DNA of 64,000 nt from Pyrenula massariospora (Eukaryota > Ascomycota > Eurotiomycetes > Pyrenulales > Pyrenulaceae), in the NCBI GenBank assembly GCA_021030905.1, contig JAGFMI010000005.1:1984001-2048000 (forward strand), given 5' to 3'. Made by a program: the position numbers and the translations under genes. The stretch's first letter is position 1; every line of letters begins with the position of its first letter. The notes beneath the pieces are model-generated. The model was not told the origin of the DNA and did no database searches. It saw only the letters and a program-made list of their open reading frames with translations. Positions 11,641 to 23,791 of the stretch are shown in pieces.

Positions 11641-12224
11641 AGATTTTGCGAGGACCATGATCCTCATATAGCTTAATACATGTATTCCACACAAAGTCGT
11701 ATGTTAAGCGGATTTGATATGGGCTGCGTCCACTTTTGGCCTAGTGGAATGGTCGTCACAGATTTGGTGTTACAAAGTTTAAACAAATTGCTTAACCCAA
11801 ACAGCGCGCCTACAGTAATTAATAAAGCTAACCACAAGGACCGTCACATAAAGACCCTACGTGAGGTGGCATGCCAAGCCTTGCAAGGCTGCTGGTTAGG
11901 CGGTGGTGCTTGTCATCATCGTGCCGAATTATTTGCTTTTTGCTCTTCGCGTGTCAGGTTTCGCATTTAGCTCTAAGCTTTCAGCTAGCTGATTCTTAAT
12001 CATTCCTTCTTGCTTTTCTTTATGCAAAATTAATCTCCGCAAAGGCTTCACGATTAAGTCTCTTGCCAGATCTAATGCTCCATATCCGTTGAGACAACAA
12101 TTATTAAGGTAAATTACCTTGCAGAGTACGAGGAAATTACCAGGACCGGTACCAAGCCTGACGACAGCATTGCAAACTCAGTGTCGGGTTTCTCAAATAA
12201 GAAAATCTAGTCAACAGCCGCACT
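11641..12224. other. Intergenic upstream of the frameshifted HET gene
   Basis: No supported gene. One 96-codon ORF (11680-11970, plus) has no recognisable motif. The final 200 bases are presumably the promoter of the next gene. Confidence 0.4.
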
Positions 12225-14813
12225 ATGGAGACAACAACCAGAGCTGAAGAGACGATACTATCCGAACGTAGTCCACTAGGAAGTGTACTTCTCGATATTG
12301 ATGTCTCATGCACAGGTCACGACCTTTACGGTGTCTGCAACATATGTTACAGTCTTCGCGGGGGTGCAGACAAGTTCATACTTTCTGACCTAAAAAAAAA
12401 GAGGCGATGTGCTTTCTGTGATATTCTCATTGCATCTGGCGAGGCGATCGAGAATGTGTACGATTCAGCAGTCAAACAGATTCAAGTGCTGAATGGTGAC
12501 AGTTTTTACCATGGTATCTGGCTTCGAACTGATTTCGAGGATGGAACCATTGGGTTATTTGAGTATGTGAAGTCTCAAGGTAATTATCTCCTCAGCTTGT
12601 CTTTAACTTATCCAGTTCGATATCATTCCCCATATTTTCAGATTTGAATCTCAAATAAGACAATTATCCCTCGAGATGATGATATTTCTCCTGGTTCATT
12701 GTAGTTTTTCCTCCATCGTCGTAAATGTACTGACTAAAGTAGTGGAAGCGAGAATAGTTCGGAATTGGCAAGAGATGAAAGACTTGGAGCTGTGTCCAAG
12801 TGATACAGCCTCGAAGCTCACGTTTTCTTGGGCTTTACAGCAGCTTCTCGACTGCGAAACATCCCACGCTGAATGCACAAGGCTCCAGCAGGAAAAGTAC
12901 ATCGACTTTCCCACCCGACTTCTTGATCTTGATCCGTGGCAATTCAGTACTAGTCCAGAGTTCATCGAATCAGACATTAAACTTGTAGACGCTGCTCAAG
13001 TTACATCACTCGAAATGGTAAAATTTGTCACTCTTAGCCATTGCTGGGGAAAGACAGTAGCTAAGGACAGTGGGCCATTGGAAACTACTCGGCAAAATAT
13101 TTCTCAACACAAGACTCGGATAGCTTTTAAGACCCTACCCAAAACTTTCCAACATGCAATACACTTCACAAGACAGCTTGGAATACGCTATCTCTGGATT
13201 GACTCCCTTTGCATTATTCAACATGATGCAAGTGACTGGGCTACGGAATTCCCGAAAATGGGCGGTATCTTCGGCGCGGGCCACATTAACATTGCCGCAG
13301 CTTGGGGGCCAAATAGCTATGCTGGACTTTTTGGGGCTCAAGGTTGTTGGCCAGGATTCGTTCAGTTCAGACTCATGCGAGCAAATTCCGAGCAGCCAAG
13401 TGCGTGCTTCCACTTGCGTCAGTCAGTACGTCACACGGTCCACCATGAGATGGCGGCAGGAGGTGCGGTGGGAGGTCCGGCAGGAAACGCGGCAGCTTTA
13501 CCTCTCCTTAACCGTGCTTGGGTTTTCCAGGAGCGTAATATCGCAACACGCACTATTCATTTCACCCAGGAAGAGCTTCTTTGGGAATGTAGACGTGGCG
13601 GGGTTTGCCAGTGTTTGCCACGGTCTCAGATCAACAAGTCCTATTTCCCAACTGCTAAAAGTCTTCTTTGGATGGGAAAACATACAGCTGTGGACCGATG
13701 GTTGAGAGCAGTGGAAATTTTGTCAAGTTTGCAGCTGACTTATGAGACAGATCGGCTACCTGCAATCGCTGGTATAGTCAAGCTACTATACCAAGACATA
13801 CAGCGGGCTGGAGGTGCAACCTATTTCGCTGGTTTCTGGTCCAACTGGCTGCTTGAACAGCCTTCTCTCCTGCTTTGGAAAATATTTTCCACATCCCCGA
13901 GACAATCTAATATATATGGCCCTTCTTGGTCCTGGACTGCAAGGGCTCCCCAGTCCAGTTCCTCTGCATTCGGACGTATGATGAGGACATCGAGAGCTCT
14001 AATGAAAGCCGGGCAGTATCCATGAGAGTTAAGTGCTCTCTTGTGCATGTGGAGGTCGTCTATGGCGATCGTGCGGAGGTTTCCGTCGATGGAAAAAATG
14101 TCTCCCGAAATATAGTGAACCTGGTCCAAGATCGAACGAAGGAAAACGTACCAGCACCGAGCCAATTGAAACACACCAAGTTTGAACCTCTGAAAATACT
14201 AGCAAATAGTCAGATTCAATTAGAGCCTTGGACGCTGGGATTTGTAACATCTGGCTTGCTTTGTCTCCATGGATTTCTCTTACCATTATCTTCCTGTCGA
14301 AAGCTTCTCTTGAATGCACCTGTAGCCTTCGAAGATGAAAAGGAAAGTTTACGTATTTCAACGGACTTCTCCCTGCCTCAAACCATCCCCTCGGCCGAAG
14401 GCTCTATTGACACAAATACCGGAGGAGACATTCGATATGACCTACAATCGGAAAGCAAAGAAGGCCTCTTTGCATTTCTCATTGGCGAAGGGGGAATGAC
14501 AATTTCGGAGGCCTCGGACTCACAACGGGAGAGACTAGGAAATCCGTTGATCCAAGCTCTACGGAGATGGGGTTTCCAAGATTCCTTCAATCTCCCTCAA
14601 TTCCAATCATTCTATGTCGGCCTTGTGCTCCAGCGAACCCGCCCTCCTCACAGTTCGACTCAGCAGCATTACTTGGAGGATCGATCGACGAGTTTGGGTG
14701 AGCAATCATTCGAACGCGTGGGACTTTTCCACTGCCTTAAAAGTTCAAGCTTTGGCGGTTTATTCGACTCCCTAGAATCTCAAGACCACAAGGTCACGGT
14801 CAAGATTGTGTAG
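12225..14813 (+). pseudogene. HET-domain protein gene with an internal frameshift
   Basis: The first exon (12225-12579) encodes a Cys-containing N-terminal region (CTGHDLYGVCNICYSL, RRCAFCDIL) typical of ascomycete HET proteins, followed by an intron beginning GTAATT. The main exon holds the HET domain: FVTLSHCWGK, LPKTFQHAIHFTRQLGIRYL, WIDSLCIIQHDASDWATE, then the downstream NRAWVFQERNIATRTIHF and GPSWSWTAR. Directly after WSWTAR (about 13938-13952) the reading frame changes: homologous text (GSPVQF, then YDEDIESSNE, CSLVHVEVVYGD) continues in another frame and stays open to the stop at 14813. No intron of workable size could bridge the join, so this is a one-base frameshift or a sequence error. 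If read as is, the protein ends 24 residues later, near 14025, with the HET domain itself complete, so a truncated product could still act. Residual function is uncertain. Confidence 0.75.
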
Positions 14814-16619
14814 GCTTGCTGCAAAACGCGCTTGATTATAAGAGACCTCCCATTTTACCGATTTCGCATGATTCTGAATGTGGAAGGTGGCTGTCACCAA
14901 CCTGCCAATCTTGGAAGCCAATGTGCTCGCGGCTGTAGGGCTATAAGCGGACCTTGCTTCGGGGTATAAAGCTAACCCCTTCACATGAGTAGAAAATGAA
15001 AAGACAATCAGAGAAGAGGATTGACAGTATCAGAGCACATGTGAGCAAGAGGGTTTGCACAATGGCTCTCATACCCCAAGCCGGAGGCACCTGCAGTGGT
15101 AGAGTAGGTGCATTTAAATATTACTTATGATTTCTATCCCCATAGTCGTGTCAAAATGATAGTGCCCAGTTTGGTAACGCGAAGAGAAAAGTAGTGCGCT
15201 ATTGTTAAGGATATTAGGAGCGGGTCTATTTGTAATGAGCGCAGAGCTGCAGGGAAAGGAATTTGCGAGGCGACCGCTCTTGAGGTGATGGAGACTTACT
15301 GAACGCGTTCCGGTGGCATGATGCACTCTGCATCTATTCTGATCGATCCCGCATTAAACACTGCAGAAACTTGAGGTTGGAACCTCCATTTTGTAAGGGG
15401 TTTGATGATGGCATGTCCAATATGCTTGCTATGTCCATGCAAACTATCCAATCGTAGGTTGCTTGAGCGCTCAAGGGCACCGGGCTTGCGTACCTTGGTG
15501 GGCTGATATAGTTTCGACAGGAGGGAGTTGTCCGGAGCCATCGCCTAAGCGAGTGGTTCAACTATTGCTCCCTTGTACCGGCATCCTTATCATCTGCACA
15601 GAGCTACCTTTTGACAAGGTTGTCTTGACGTCTTACGACAACGAAACCAGAAATAGGGTAGCACTCATCGTTGAGTGTTTCTCAAATCTGAGAGGGGCTT
15701 TGTTACTGCATGTGCCTGCATGCCATGGACCTTATGAGAGAAGCTTTGATCGGCGTCTACATGTGAAGTCTTGGTCAACGGTTTAACATTCTTCAATAGC
15801 CGATAGTTCTCCCACTAGGTACGTTAGCGCATTGTTATTCTTTAGGCCTATCAAACAACCTAGTTTAGAAATTCGATGAGAATAAGATGACAAAGAACCA
15901 AAGTATAAAGAGAACGAGACAATAGGGTTCAAAATCGAGGGCAAAAAGTTGGACGTATTCCATCCTTTGACTTGATCGCGCCAGGGGTAACCTGGAAACT
16001 CCTGATGTGTCTAATCGTAGTCTAAAATGGTTAGGAATTGCCAGTGCGCCAAGCTGTAGAGATACCCACCATTGAATTACATCAATATATGATGTTTGGA
16101 AAATAAGTTGACCTACCTTTGGATAGCCCATGTGCCATGTAGTGATAAGCTCTTCGACCTTCACAATCTCTATAGCACACATGGATCCACAATAAAATGC
16201 AGATGCAAGCATCAAAGGTGCGCCGTCGAATCTCCTTCTTCAGGTTAAATGAACCTTCTCTACTTCCTACCGATCTTTGAACACACCTCTGAGATCTATG
16301 AATACGTTGGCAGATCATGATCTGTATAAGCTGTAGGAGGAATTGAAGTAATGACGAGATAAGTATTCCAGGTCAAACCCCGTTCAACACTATTCCACTC
16401 CATAGAAGATTTGTACCGTTTAAAAGCCGAGAATTTCAGATCTAGACAACTCCACAAACAGACCGTCTGAACACACCGTATCCAGAGCTGGGTATCAGTC
16501 TTCAACCTCCACACAAAAACCCGGAAGCTAGCATGGTCTACTCTATCCTCATGTATCCCCGACATTCAAAAAAGGCCAGTCTAAACTGCAATTAACCTAT
16601 ACATCCCATCAAGTCCCCA
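14814..16619. other. 1.8-kb gene-poor stretch
   Basis: Only short ORFs with no recognisable motif occur on either strand. It separates the HET gene from the DDHD phospholipase (convergent 3' ends). I see no repeat, RNA gene or transposon in it. Confidence 0.5.
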
Positions 16620-19600
16620 TTATTTCACTCTCCTCTCCTTATCGCGACTCAGCATCTGACTAATCATAAAATGCCCCACATCTTCATCCGCCCAATATGT
16701 CAAATGGCTTGCAATACTACTCAGCGGGTTAAAAGTATTCACCATACTCTCCTGGATACTGTAGTCCACACGCCCATTCGAATTCAGCGCCCGAACCTTG
16801 GCCTCTTCGCGGCGATATCGGCGCGCTTGTTCCTCATGCTCTTCTGCTTGCTCACCGCTGGTCTCATCTGTGTCGGGATCTTTGTGTTCGAATTGGCCCT
16901 TTTGAAAGCCGGAGTATAGCGTCTCGAGCTCGCCGTCGATGAGTGTCATCTTCTGCCCACTAGGCGACGCCAGTTCCTCGTCTGTGGATGCGCGTTTGAG
17001 TGTCTTGTCCGCGAGTTCTTGCTGCTTCTTGCCGTCTGAGAGCTGGCTTCCGGTGCGTTCCGGAGCGTTAGGACCATTGGCGGGTAAGGCACCAGTCGAA
17101 TGGCGCTTGCTTGCGTCGGGTATGCCGTAATCTTCTGTGGATAATCCTAGACTGCGATTGAGGATGCTGTTTGTCACGCCAGAGCGGAGATTGTACCACA
17201 TTGAGCCGACACTTTGTCCCACGCGGGCACCGATATGGGAGAGGCCAGGAGCATCGAATAGACCCTTCTTGGTGAGGGGTAAAGGCTGGGGTTTTAGATC
17301 GGACATCGCCGTGGAAATTAGTGGCTCGAGCCGATGGGCAATGGGGTCTGCAGGGTGGAAGATGTTGAATAGTTCCGAACACTTAGGGGAGGAGACGGTT
17401 ATAGGGAGAACGTGAGAGTTTCTTCGTGGTCTGGATGGAGGCACATTTAAGGGATCCTCTTTTGGCACTGGGTCAAAGGGACTTTCGGCAGCGCGAGCGT
17501 CTTCCATCTTCCTTGCCGCAATTGTACGACCTTTCAGCATTTGGAAGATAGCAATCGGGGAGCCAAGACAAAAGAAATCGTGACATTCGAAGTCAAGAGC
17601 AAGCTCACTATCCTTCTCCTTAGGCAGGGTCGTTGCCCTTCCGAGTTTTTCTGGTAATCGTAGGGTGGTGCTGGGATTAGTAGTATCCTTCTGACGGCAT
17701 AAAATGTCGAAGGCAATTGCACTTCCTAGTGAGTGTCCACAAAGGCTGACTCGCCCCGAGAAACTAGGATTGCGCTCCCTGAACAGTCGATAGAGCCTGT
17801 TGCATTCCTCTTGTACAATACTGGCAATATGTTCGCGGTATGCACTCTGATACAAGAGAATATCAAGAGCCAAATCACTGATGAGATTCCTGACACCACT
17901 GTTTTCTCCCATTGATATGTCAGCTAGACTTGGGTAATCCTCATCGTCAGCTCCTGCCTCTGTTAGATCTCTTTCTTTACGATTCTGCCGCAGGCTTTGC
18001 CGTGGAAAGTCAAGCAGATGCCTCCAGCACACTGGTAGGACCTGGATGCGACTGTTTTTAGGTGCGTCTTCGAGCTGGGAATTAAGGGCTTGCAAGTCTG
18101 GGGCTGAATTGTAGACAGCCTTCAAAGTCTTCCGAAACGTGTTGACGTCGTGGATAAAATTGAGGCTATCGTACCGAATACCGAGCTTTTGCCCAATTCC
18201 GTGCGTGATGAGCACAAGGTGATCAATTTCTCTACTCTGGTCATCGCCATCAGATTTTCGAGCTTCCTCCATTTCTTTCTCTTCCTGCAACCTAGCCTCC
18301 TCAGCGAGAGCTTCGGAGTCGCCACTTTCTCCGGCGGCAGCAATGGATGAGAGTTGTCGTTCAAGGGCACTTTTCTTCTGCTCTTCTTGCTCAGCAGAAA
18401 CTTTTGATCCCGAGGCATCGTTGGTCTCGTCTGCCGAAGATGTGGAAGTATAAGCTCCTGGAGGCGCTGATCGCCGTTTCAATGGATCTTTTTGGGCCGC
18501 TTCTCCGTACTTAGTGTCTGATTTGCCGAGTTCAGTATATCCTCTCACGAGTTTCGTGCCCCCGACAGCTCCAAATCTCTGATAGACTGTTGAACTCATC
18601 CATGACATGAGATCGTCAGAGCTAAGCCATGCCGTGGATTCATCTTGATATGTCACAATTGAATTCATGTATGTACCAAATAAGCGATATGTTGATGCTT
18701 TCCCGGGCTCCACTTTCAACTCTTTGGCGTCATCTGCTATGATCTTCGGAGTAGCAGCTTCAGACTTCGATGTCTGTTCTACGGAAGAAGGCGCAAGCGA
18801 CATTGAAGCCGGCCGTGATCTTGGCTGGGACGCAGAGCGCGTAGACTGAGTGTTTACATTTCGCCATGGTTTCAGCTTCAGGTAACCTTCTTCCAGCTGA
18901 TTTGCAAGATTTTCTTCACAAGCACGCAATGTGGAACTTTCCACGAAGAACCATGAGCCTCTTCGGACTTCATAAACAGGTCCAAGCCAATAGGCTGGCT
19001 CTAGCTCGCGCTTGACCACACTCACGTCGTAGAGATAATCTTCATTCACTGGTACCTTGATGTCGTCATCTTGTGTCTGGCTTTGTCCACCAGAGAGCGA
19101 GCCATGCTGTTGTTCTGCAAGGCTCTGAAAAGCATTTTCGATAGACTGGGAGTCAGATGCGGAAAACGGTACAAACTTTTTCGGCGTTTGCTTTGCTTTC
19201 TGCTTTTCTTTGTCGTCCGGGCGCTTCTGGGCTGTGACGAGCGGTTTCCTCTTGGGCACATCAACAGCGTAATACCATTTAGTCTTTAATTGAGGACAGT
19301 CATGGGGATATTTCGAAAGACTAGGCAAAGGTTTAAAACTGACAGAATGGTCCAATCCGCCCAGATTTTGGAGCTGGTCCGCCTTGGTTGACGTATCAGT
19401 GTTGTTGGATGGCGGGGGAGGTGTGGATGCCCTGGACGGGCCCCAGGGAGAAAGTGAAGCTAAAATCGATGAAGAAGCCTTTGGCTCTGCCGCCATGATA
19501 TCCCGGTATAACCGGGTGAGAGGGGAGAGGCGAGCCAATTTGGTGGCAGGGAGGGAGAAGGGATATACATCAGTTTCTTGAACCCCAATGATCCGCGACC

Positions 19601-19793
19601 TGGATATCCGCGAGGATTGTGAATATTGAAAAGTGACTTTGAAAGATAAGCGCCTAGTGCTCTTCGGGGTTTCAACGTGAACTAATCTAGAAGTGTCGTC
19701 TGTTATGACAGGCTGGAGAGGTTTGTCGGCAAGGCTGAGGCCAGTCCTGTCGCTGAGTGGTTGGCGGATGGAGGGGCCAGAGGGCCAAGACAA
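16620..19793 (-). CDS. DDHD-domain phospholipase (PA-preferring PLA1 family)
   Basis: Intracellular phospholipase A1 family, including yeast Ddl1 and animal DDHD1/DDHD2. It is a single uninterrupted reading frame of 1057 residues. The central region has a WWE-like segment (AYWLGPVYEVRRGSWFFVE, about 267-285). The hydrolase part starts at IDHLVLITHGIGQ (about 523) and carries the catalytic GHSLGS at 686-691. The DDHD domain spans roughly 740-1045, with FFCLGSPIAIF, FNIFHPADPIAHRLEPL and ADEDVGHFMIS supplying the metal/acid residues that name it. A Lys/Glu-rich coiled-coil-like stretch lies at 470-515. The start is uncertain: a second Met at residue 100 (about 19496) begins MAAEPKASSSILASLSPW and may be the real start. 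It is transcribed divergently from fimbrin. Confidence 0.92.
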   Translation of the reverse strand: MSWPSGPSIRQPLSDRTGLSLADKPLQPVITDDTSRLVHVETPKSTRRLSFKVTFQYSQSSRISRSRIIGVQETDVYPFSLPATKLARLSPLTRLYRDIMAAEPKASSSILASLSPWGPSRASTPPPPSNNTDTSTKADQLQNLGGLDHSVSFKPLPSLSKYPHDCPQLKTKWYYAVDVPKRKPLVTAQKRPDDKEKQKAKQTPKKFVPFSASDSQSIENAFQSLAEQQHGSLSGGQSQTQDDDIKVPVNEDYLYDVSVVKRELEPAYWLGPVYEVRRGSWFFVESSTLRACEENLANQLEEGYLKLKPWRNVNTQSTRSASQPRSRPASMSLAPSSVEQTSKSEAATPKIIADDAKELKVEPGKASTYRLFGTYMNSIVTYQDESTAWLSSDDLMSWMSSTVYQRFGAVGGTKLVRGYTELGKSDTKYGEAAQKDPLKRRSAPPGAYTSTSSADETNDASGSKVSAEQEEQKKSALERQLSSIAAAGESGDSEALAEEARLQEEKEMEEARKSDGDDQSREIDHLVLITHGIGQKLGIRYDSLNFIHDVNTFRKTLKAVYNSAPDLQALNSQLEDAPKNSRIQVLPVCWRHLLDFPRQSLRQNRKERDLTEAGADDEDYPSLADISMGENSGVRNLISDLALDILLYQSAYREHIASIVQEECNRLYRLFRERNPSFSGRVSLCGHSLGSAIAFDILCRQKDTTNPSTTLRLPEKLGRATTLPKEKDSELALDFECHDFFCLGSPIAIFQMLKGRTIAARKMEDARAAESPFDPVPKEDPLNVPPSRPRRNSHVLPITVSSPKCSELFNIFHPADPIAHRLEPLISTAMSDLKPQPLPLTKKGLFDAPGLSHIGARVGQSVGSMWYNLRSGVTNSILNRSLGLSTEDYGIPDASKRHSTGALPANGPNAPERTGSQLSDGKKQQELADKTLKRASTDEELASPSGQKMTLIDGELETLYSGFQKGQFEHKDPDTDETSGEQAEEHEEQARRYRREEAKVRALNSNGRVDYSIQESMVNTFNPLSSIASHLTYWADEDVGHFMISQMLSRDKERRVK

Positions 19794-20193
19794 GCGACGT
19801 TGGAAGTTGGTTAAAACTGTAAGGCTGCTGGGATTACGGATACTAGATCCTGCTAGATGAATGGATGATGATCGTTGCGGCAGGCTGCATTGAATTCGGG
19901 TGAGCTCAGCCCCTCGATGGCGGCGCGGTCCACGCTGCGGGCAACGTCACCCGCTGCCCAAAATCCATCTACTCTGCATGCTTGTGCCTGACGCTCTTTC
20001 TGGTACGAATTTCCACGAACATCCGGTTGGCAGGCACCAGGTTTTCCTATTGAAGATATATAGGCGCCTTTGTTCACTCCCAGCACTATCTCCCTGCTTC
20101 ATCCCCTGACCGGTCATTTCTCAATCCTGCTCCGCGTGACGCCGGTCAGCAGCCCCTCCAACGCACAATCCTGGGGAATCACTCGATTCCAAC
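19794..20193. promoter_or_regulatory. Divergent promoter region of DDHD phospholipase and fimbrin
   Basis: About 400 bases separate the two divergent starts and must hold both promoters and 5' UTRs. The fimbrin-proximal part is pyrimidine-rich (about 20080-20150), as is common just upstream of strong fungal starts. No specific factor site is called. Confidence 0.5.
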
Positions 20194-22357
20194 ATGAATG
20201 TGCTGAAATTGCAACGGTATGTCGCTCACGATCATGAGCAACACCAATGAAGCAAACCGTCTCTGTCCTGCGGTCATCGCTGACGTGCGCCCGCTCTTTA
20301 TAGAAAGTACCCCCAATTCCAGCAGAACGAGATCTTCGGTCTGCAGGACGCCTTCCGCAAACTCGATATCGATGACAAGGGCTACTTGGATGAAGCGAGC
20401 GTCATAAAGGCAACGCAGCAGTCAGAACGACAACCCTACGATGTTGTCCGCCAGGCGTTGAAGGAGGTCGAGCTAGACAGCTCTAGACGAGTGGAATTGG
20501 ATGACTATGTGGATGTATGGCACTCTCATTACCCGAACGCGCCCGAATGCTCATCAACCGTCTAGTTAATCGCCAAACTACGCACCTCTTCTCCAGCGCA
20601 ACAGCGCATGACCACTGGCGGCGCTCGAGGTACACCTATCTCTCCTCCTGGTGCAGGCAACGGTCTTCCTTCTCCGGCCCATGGGAAAAAGCCTAGTGTT
20701 GGTGGAGCAGCAGCTGGAGGTAGAATCCAAGTCCAAGGCTCGTCCGCCAACGTAACCCATACAATCAACGAAGATGAAAGAACAGAGTTTACAAGGCACA
20801 TCAATGCTGTCCTTGCTGGCGACCCTGACATTGGTCATTTACTTCCATTCCCTACGGATACCTTCGAGATGTTCGATGAGTGTAAGGATGGACTGGTACT
20901 CGCAAAGCTCATTAACGATAGCGTACCGGACACCATTGATGAACGTGTGCTGAATCGTCCGGGTAAGAAGATCAAACAGCTCAATGCTTTTCACATGACG
21001 GAAAACAACAACATTGTTATCAATTCCGCAAAGGGCATCGGATGCTCGGTCGTTAACATTGGTAGCGGGGACATAATTGAGGTGCGCGAACATCTGATCC
21101 TTGGTTTAATCTGGCAAATCATCCGCCGGGGTTTGCTGGGGAAAATCGACATCAAGCTTCATCCAGAACTTTACAGGCTCCTAGAGGATGATGAGACACT
21201 GGACCAGTTCCTCCGGTTGCCTCCGGAACAAATCCTCCTCCGATGGTTCAATTACCACCTGAAGAACGCAAAGTGGAATCGCCGAGTCACAAATTTCTCC
21301 ACCGATGTCAAAGATGGCGAAAATTACACTGTCCTCCTTAACCAACTTGCCCCCGATATCTGCTCACGCTCCCCATTGCAAACACGAGACCTCCTCCAAC
21401 GCGCTGAGCAAGTCCTCCAAAATGCCGACCGCCTCGAATGCCGCAAGTTCCTCACCCCCACCTCTCTTGTTGCCGGCAATCCAAAGCTCAATCTTGCATT
21501 TGTAGCCAATCTCTTCAACACACACCCTGGCCTTGACCCCATCACCGAGGAGGACAAGCTCGACATTGAAGACTTTGACGCGGAAGGCGAACGAGAAGCT
21601 CGCGTCTTCACCCTCTGGCTCAATTCCTTGGACGTTCAACCAGCAGTCAATTCGCTCTTCGACGATCTCCGCGACGGAACAATTCTTATGCAAGCTTACG
21701 ACAAAGTCATCCCAGGTAGCGTAAACTGGAGGCACGTGAACAAACCACCTGCTACCGGCGGGGAGATGATACGCTTCAAGGCCGTCGAGAACACAAACTA
21801 TGCGATCGAGCTGGGCAAGCAGAACAAATTCTCCCTCGTCGGCGTCCAAGGCGCAGACATCACAGACGGCCAGCGAACTCTTACCCTCGGCCTGGTCTGG
21901 CAGCTGATGCGCAGAGACATCACAAACACGCTCTCCGCCCTCGCCCAACGGATGGGCAAGCGCGAGATCTCCGACGCGGAGATGGTCAAATGGGCGAACG
22001 ACATGTCCCGAAAGGGTGGGAAATCATCCTCAATCCGCAGCTTCAAGGACCAGAATATTGGGACGGGGATATTTCTGCTAGACGTGCTGAACGGGATGAA
22101 GAGCAGTTACGTGGACTATGATCTTGTGACAGCGGGGAGGAATGATGAGGAGGCGTATGCGAATGCAAAGTTGAGTATTAGTATTGCACGAAAGATGGGG
22201 GCGACAATTTGGTTGGTGCCAGAGGATATCTGCCAAGTGAGAGGGAGGTTGGTTACTACTTTTATCGGTATGTTTTCCTTACCTTTTTGTTCCTTTTCGA
22301 GAAGATCTTGCTGATATCGCTTTAGGGTCTTTGATGGCTACTTATGAGAAGATGTAA
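20194..22357 (+). CDS. SAC6: Fimbrin (actin-bundling protein, Sac6/FimA)
   Basis: Cross-links actin filaments at endocytic patches and rings. Four exons: 20194-20216 (MNVLKLQR), 20304-20514, 20566-22267 and 22326-22357, ending MATYEKM. The N-terminal 70 residues form an EF-hand-like region (FGLQDAFRKLDIDDKGYLDE). Four calponin-homology domains in tandem follow: DERTEFTRHINAVLAGD with CKDGLVLAKLINDSVP; LLRWFNYHLKNAK with DGENYTVLLNQLAP; EREARVFTLWLNSLDV with LRDGTILMQAYDKV; and MVKWANDMSRKGGKSSSIRS. The last exon is tiny, so the stop is set by splice logic. Complete relative to yeast Sac6 (about 640 residues). Confidence 0.95.
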
Positions 22358-22631
22358 ACAAGAGGCGCTCAAAGTATAGGATGAGGTTCGCACTTAGAGA
22401 CCCTATGGCGGTTGTCTCTAAAGGGCCGCGGCCGCTTTTTCAGATAGGAGTACTTTCACAGACTTCGGGTGGGTGGAGAATGAGAGGCTTTTTCAAAAGT
22501 TCTATGCTTCGCTTTTAAGTGCTTATTCTGCCGCCCATTACATCTTCGCTCGTCTTATGTCTGTTGAATGTGCATAGTCTGCGTGACCGCTCGTTACATG
22601 ATGCTTCTGACTCTTGTAGAGCATGTCTTGT

Positions 22632-23791
22632 CTAACCTTTCAAATACGTCTCGAAGAATTGGATTGCCTGGAGGAAAGCCTAAACAAATGGAACGTTAGC
22701 AACCCGTCGCGCATCCTTCGATGGGGAATGGGGTGACTTGCCATCTCCTTCGCGTACTTCGCCGGCTTCTCCTTGATTTCTGCTCTGACGGCAAACCCGT
22801 GCTGGACGCCGCTAAAGAGGTTGATCTGGTATGGTTGCTTGGTGCCTGGGAGAATTGTTTCGGACTCATGGCGCTTCTCGGCGGGGAAGATTTCGTCCGT
22901 CTCTGAGAAATTGTAAGACTAGGTGAACTTTTTTTAGGGACAAGAGGGGGAGTAGCTTACCAGCAGCGGAGATGCTGAGGGGTCCTTTGATGTCCTTGAG
23001 TTCGTCGGCCTATGCATGTTTGTCAGCGCCATTGTTCCCTCATCTTGCTTTCTTTTCTTTTCATTCACGTACGTCTACAAAGCTCGGATGCGCGCAATAC
23101 CCCACATCCACCTTCCCCATATCCGGCCGCAAATGCCTAACCACATATTTTGCCCCAAAGCAATACCCCACCGCGCCAATCTTCTTGCATCCGTACTTGG
23201 TCCTCATCTCGACGATCGCAGCGTCAACAACGGGGTCGACCCGCGGCGGAAGGTGTCCAGGCGGTCCCTTGAGCCATTTCTGGAGGTCAAAGTCTCCTGG
23301 GCGGTTGAGCGGTATGGGGTCCCCGTGGAAGAGGTCGGGCATGACGACGAAGTAGCCATTGGCGGCGAACTGGTCGGCGATGAGTTGGACGTTGATGAAT
23401 TTGTGGCCGATGACGTCGGTGAGGCTTGTAAAACGCTTTAGCCGGGAGGCGGAGATTGATAGAGGGATTTAGGTATACATTAGGATGGCGTTATCGGTGG
23501 ACTTGTCTTCGGGGTAGGAGAAGTACGTCTCAACTGCGATCGGATATTTAATGCCATAATCCAGCAGTTAGAGATAGCGAACGACCGTACCGTCCCCAAT
23601 TTTGCCCAATTCCCCCACGGCCTGTCCTTCATGCTTGACCTAAAATGCACGGCATCGTCAGAGCGGGAAGGGTACCGACAAATCACGGGAGGAAGCTCAC
23701 GCCTTGGTAGCAACAAGATCTGTACCTGAGTTAGTGTAACGGTCCTCCCACAGCTTTTCGTCCGAACTTACCCGGGTGCGTGGGACGTCAT
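22632..23791 (-). CDS. Dienelactone hydrolase-family protein
   Basis: Small alpha/beta hydrolase of the DLH family, split into about seven short exons. The start is the tiny exon MTSHAPG (from 23791), spliced to SCCYQG, then VKHEGQAVGELGKIGDG, then the exon with ETYFSYPEDKSTDNAIL. The main exon carries MPDLFHGDPIPLNRPGDFDL and the nucleophile elbow GYCFGA (Cys in place of Ser, as in DLH). The C-terminal exons supply Asp (ISAAETDEIFPAEKRHE) and His (GVQHGFAVR), completing the Cys-Asp-His triad, and end in AIQFFETYLKG. Family members hydrolyse dienelactone in aromatic degradation, but most fungal paralogues have unknown substrates. Looks intact; its 3' end converges on fimbrin. Confidence 0.88.

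Noticed and set aside
15303-15308. Single ACGCGT sites elsewhere in the window (for example here, near 24000 and near 35921)
   Set aside because: Isolated copies are expected by chance at about one per 4 kb; only the triple cluster at 8833-8867 stands out.
21364-21948. 194-codon ORF antisense to fimbrin
   Set aside because: Shadow of the strongly biased fimbrin codons; no motif.
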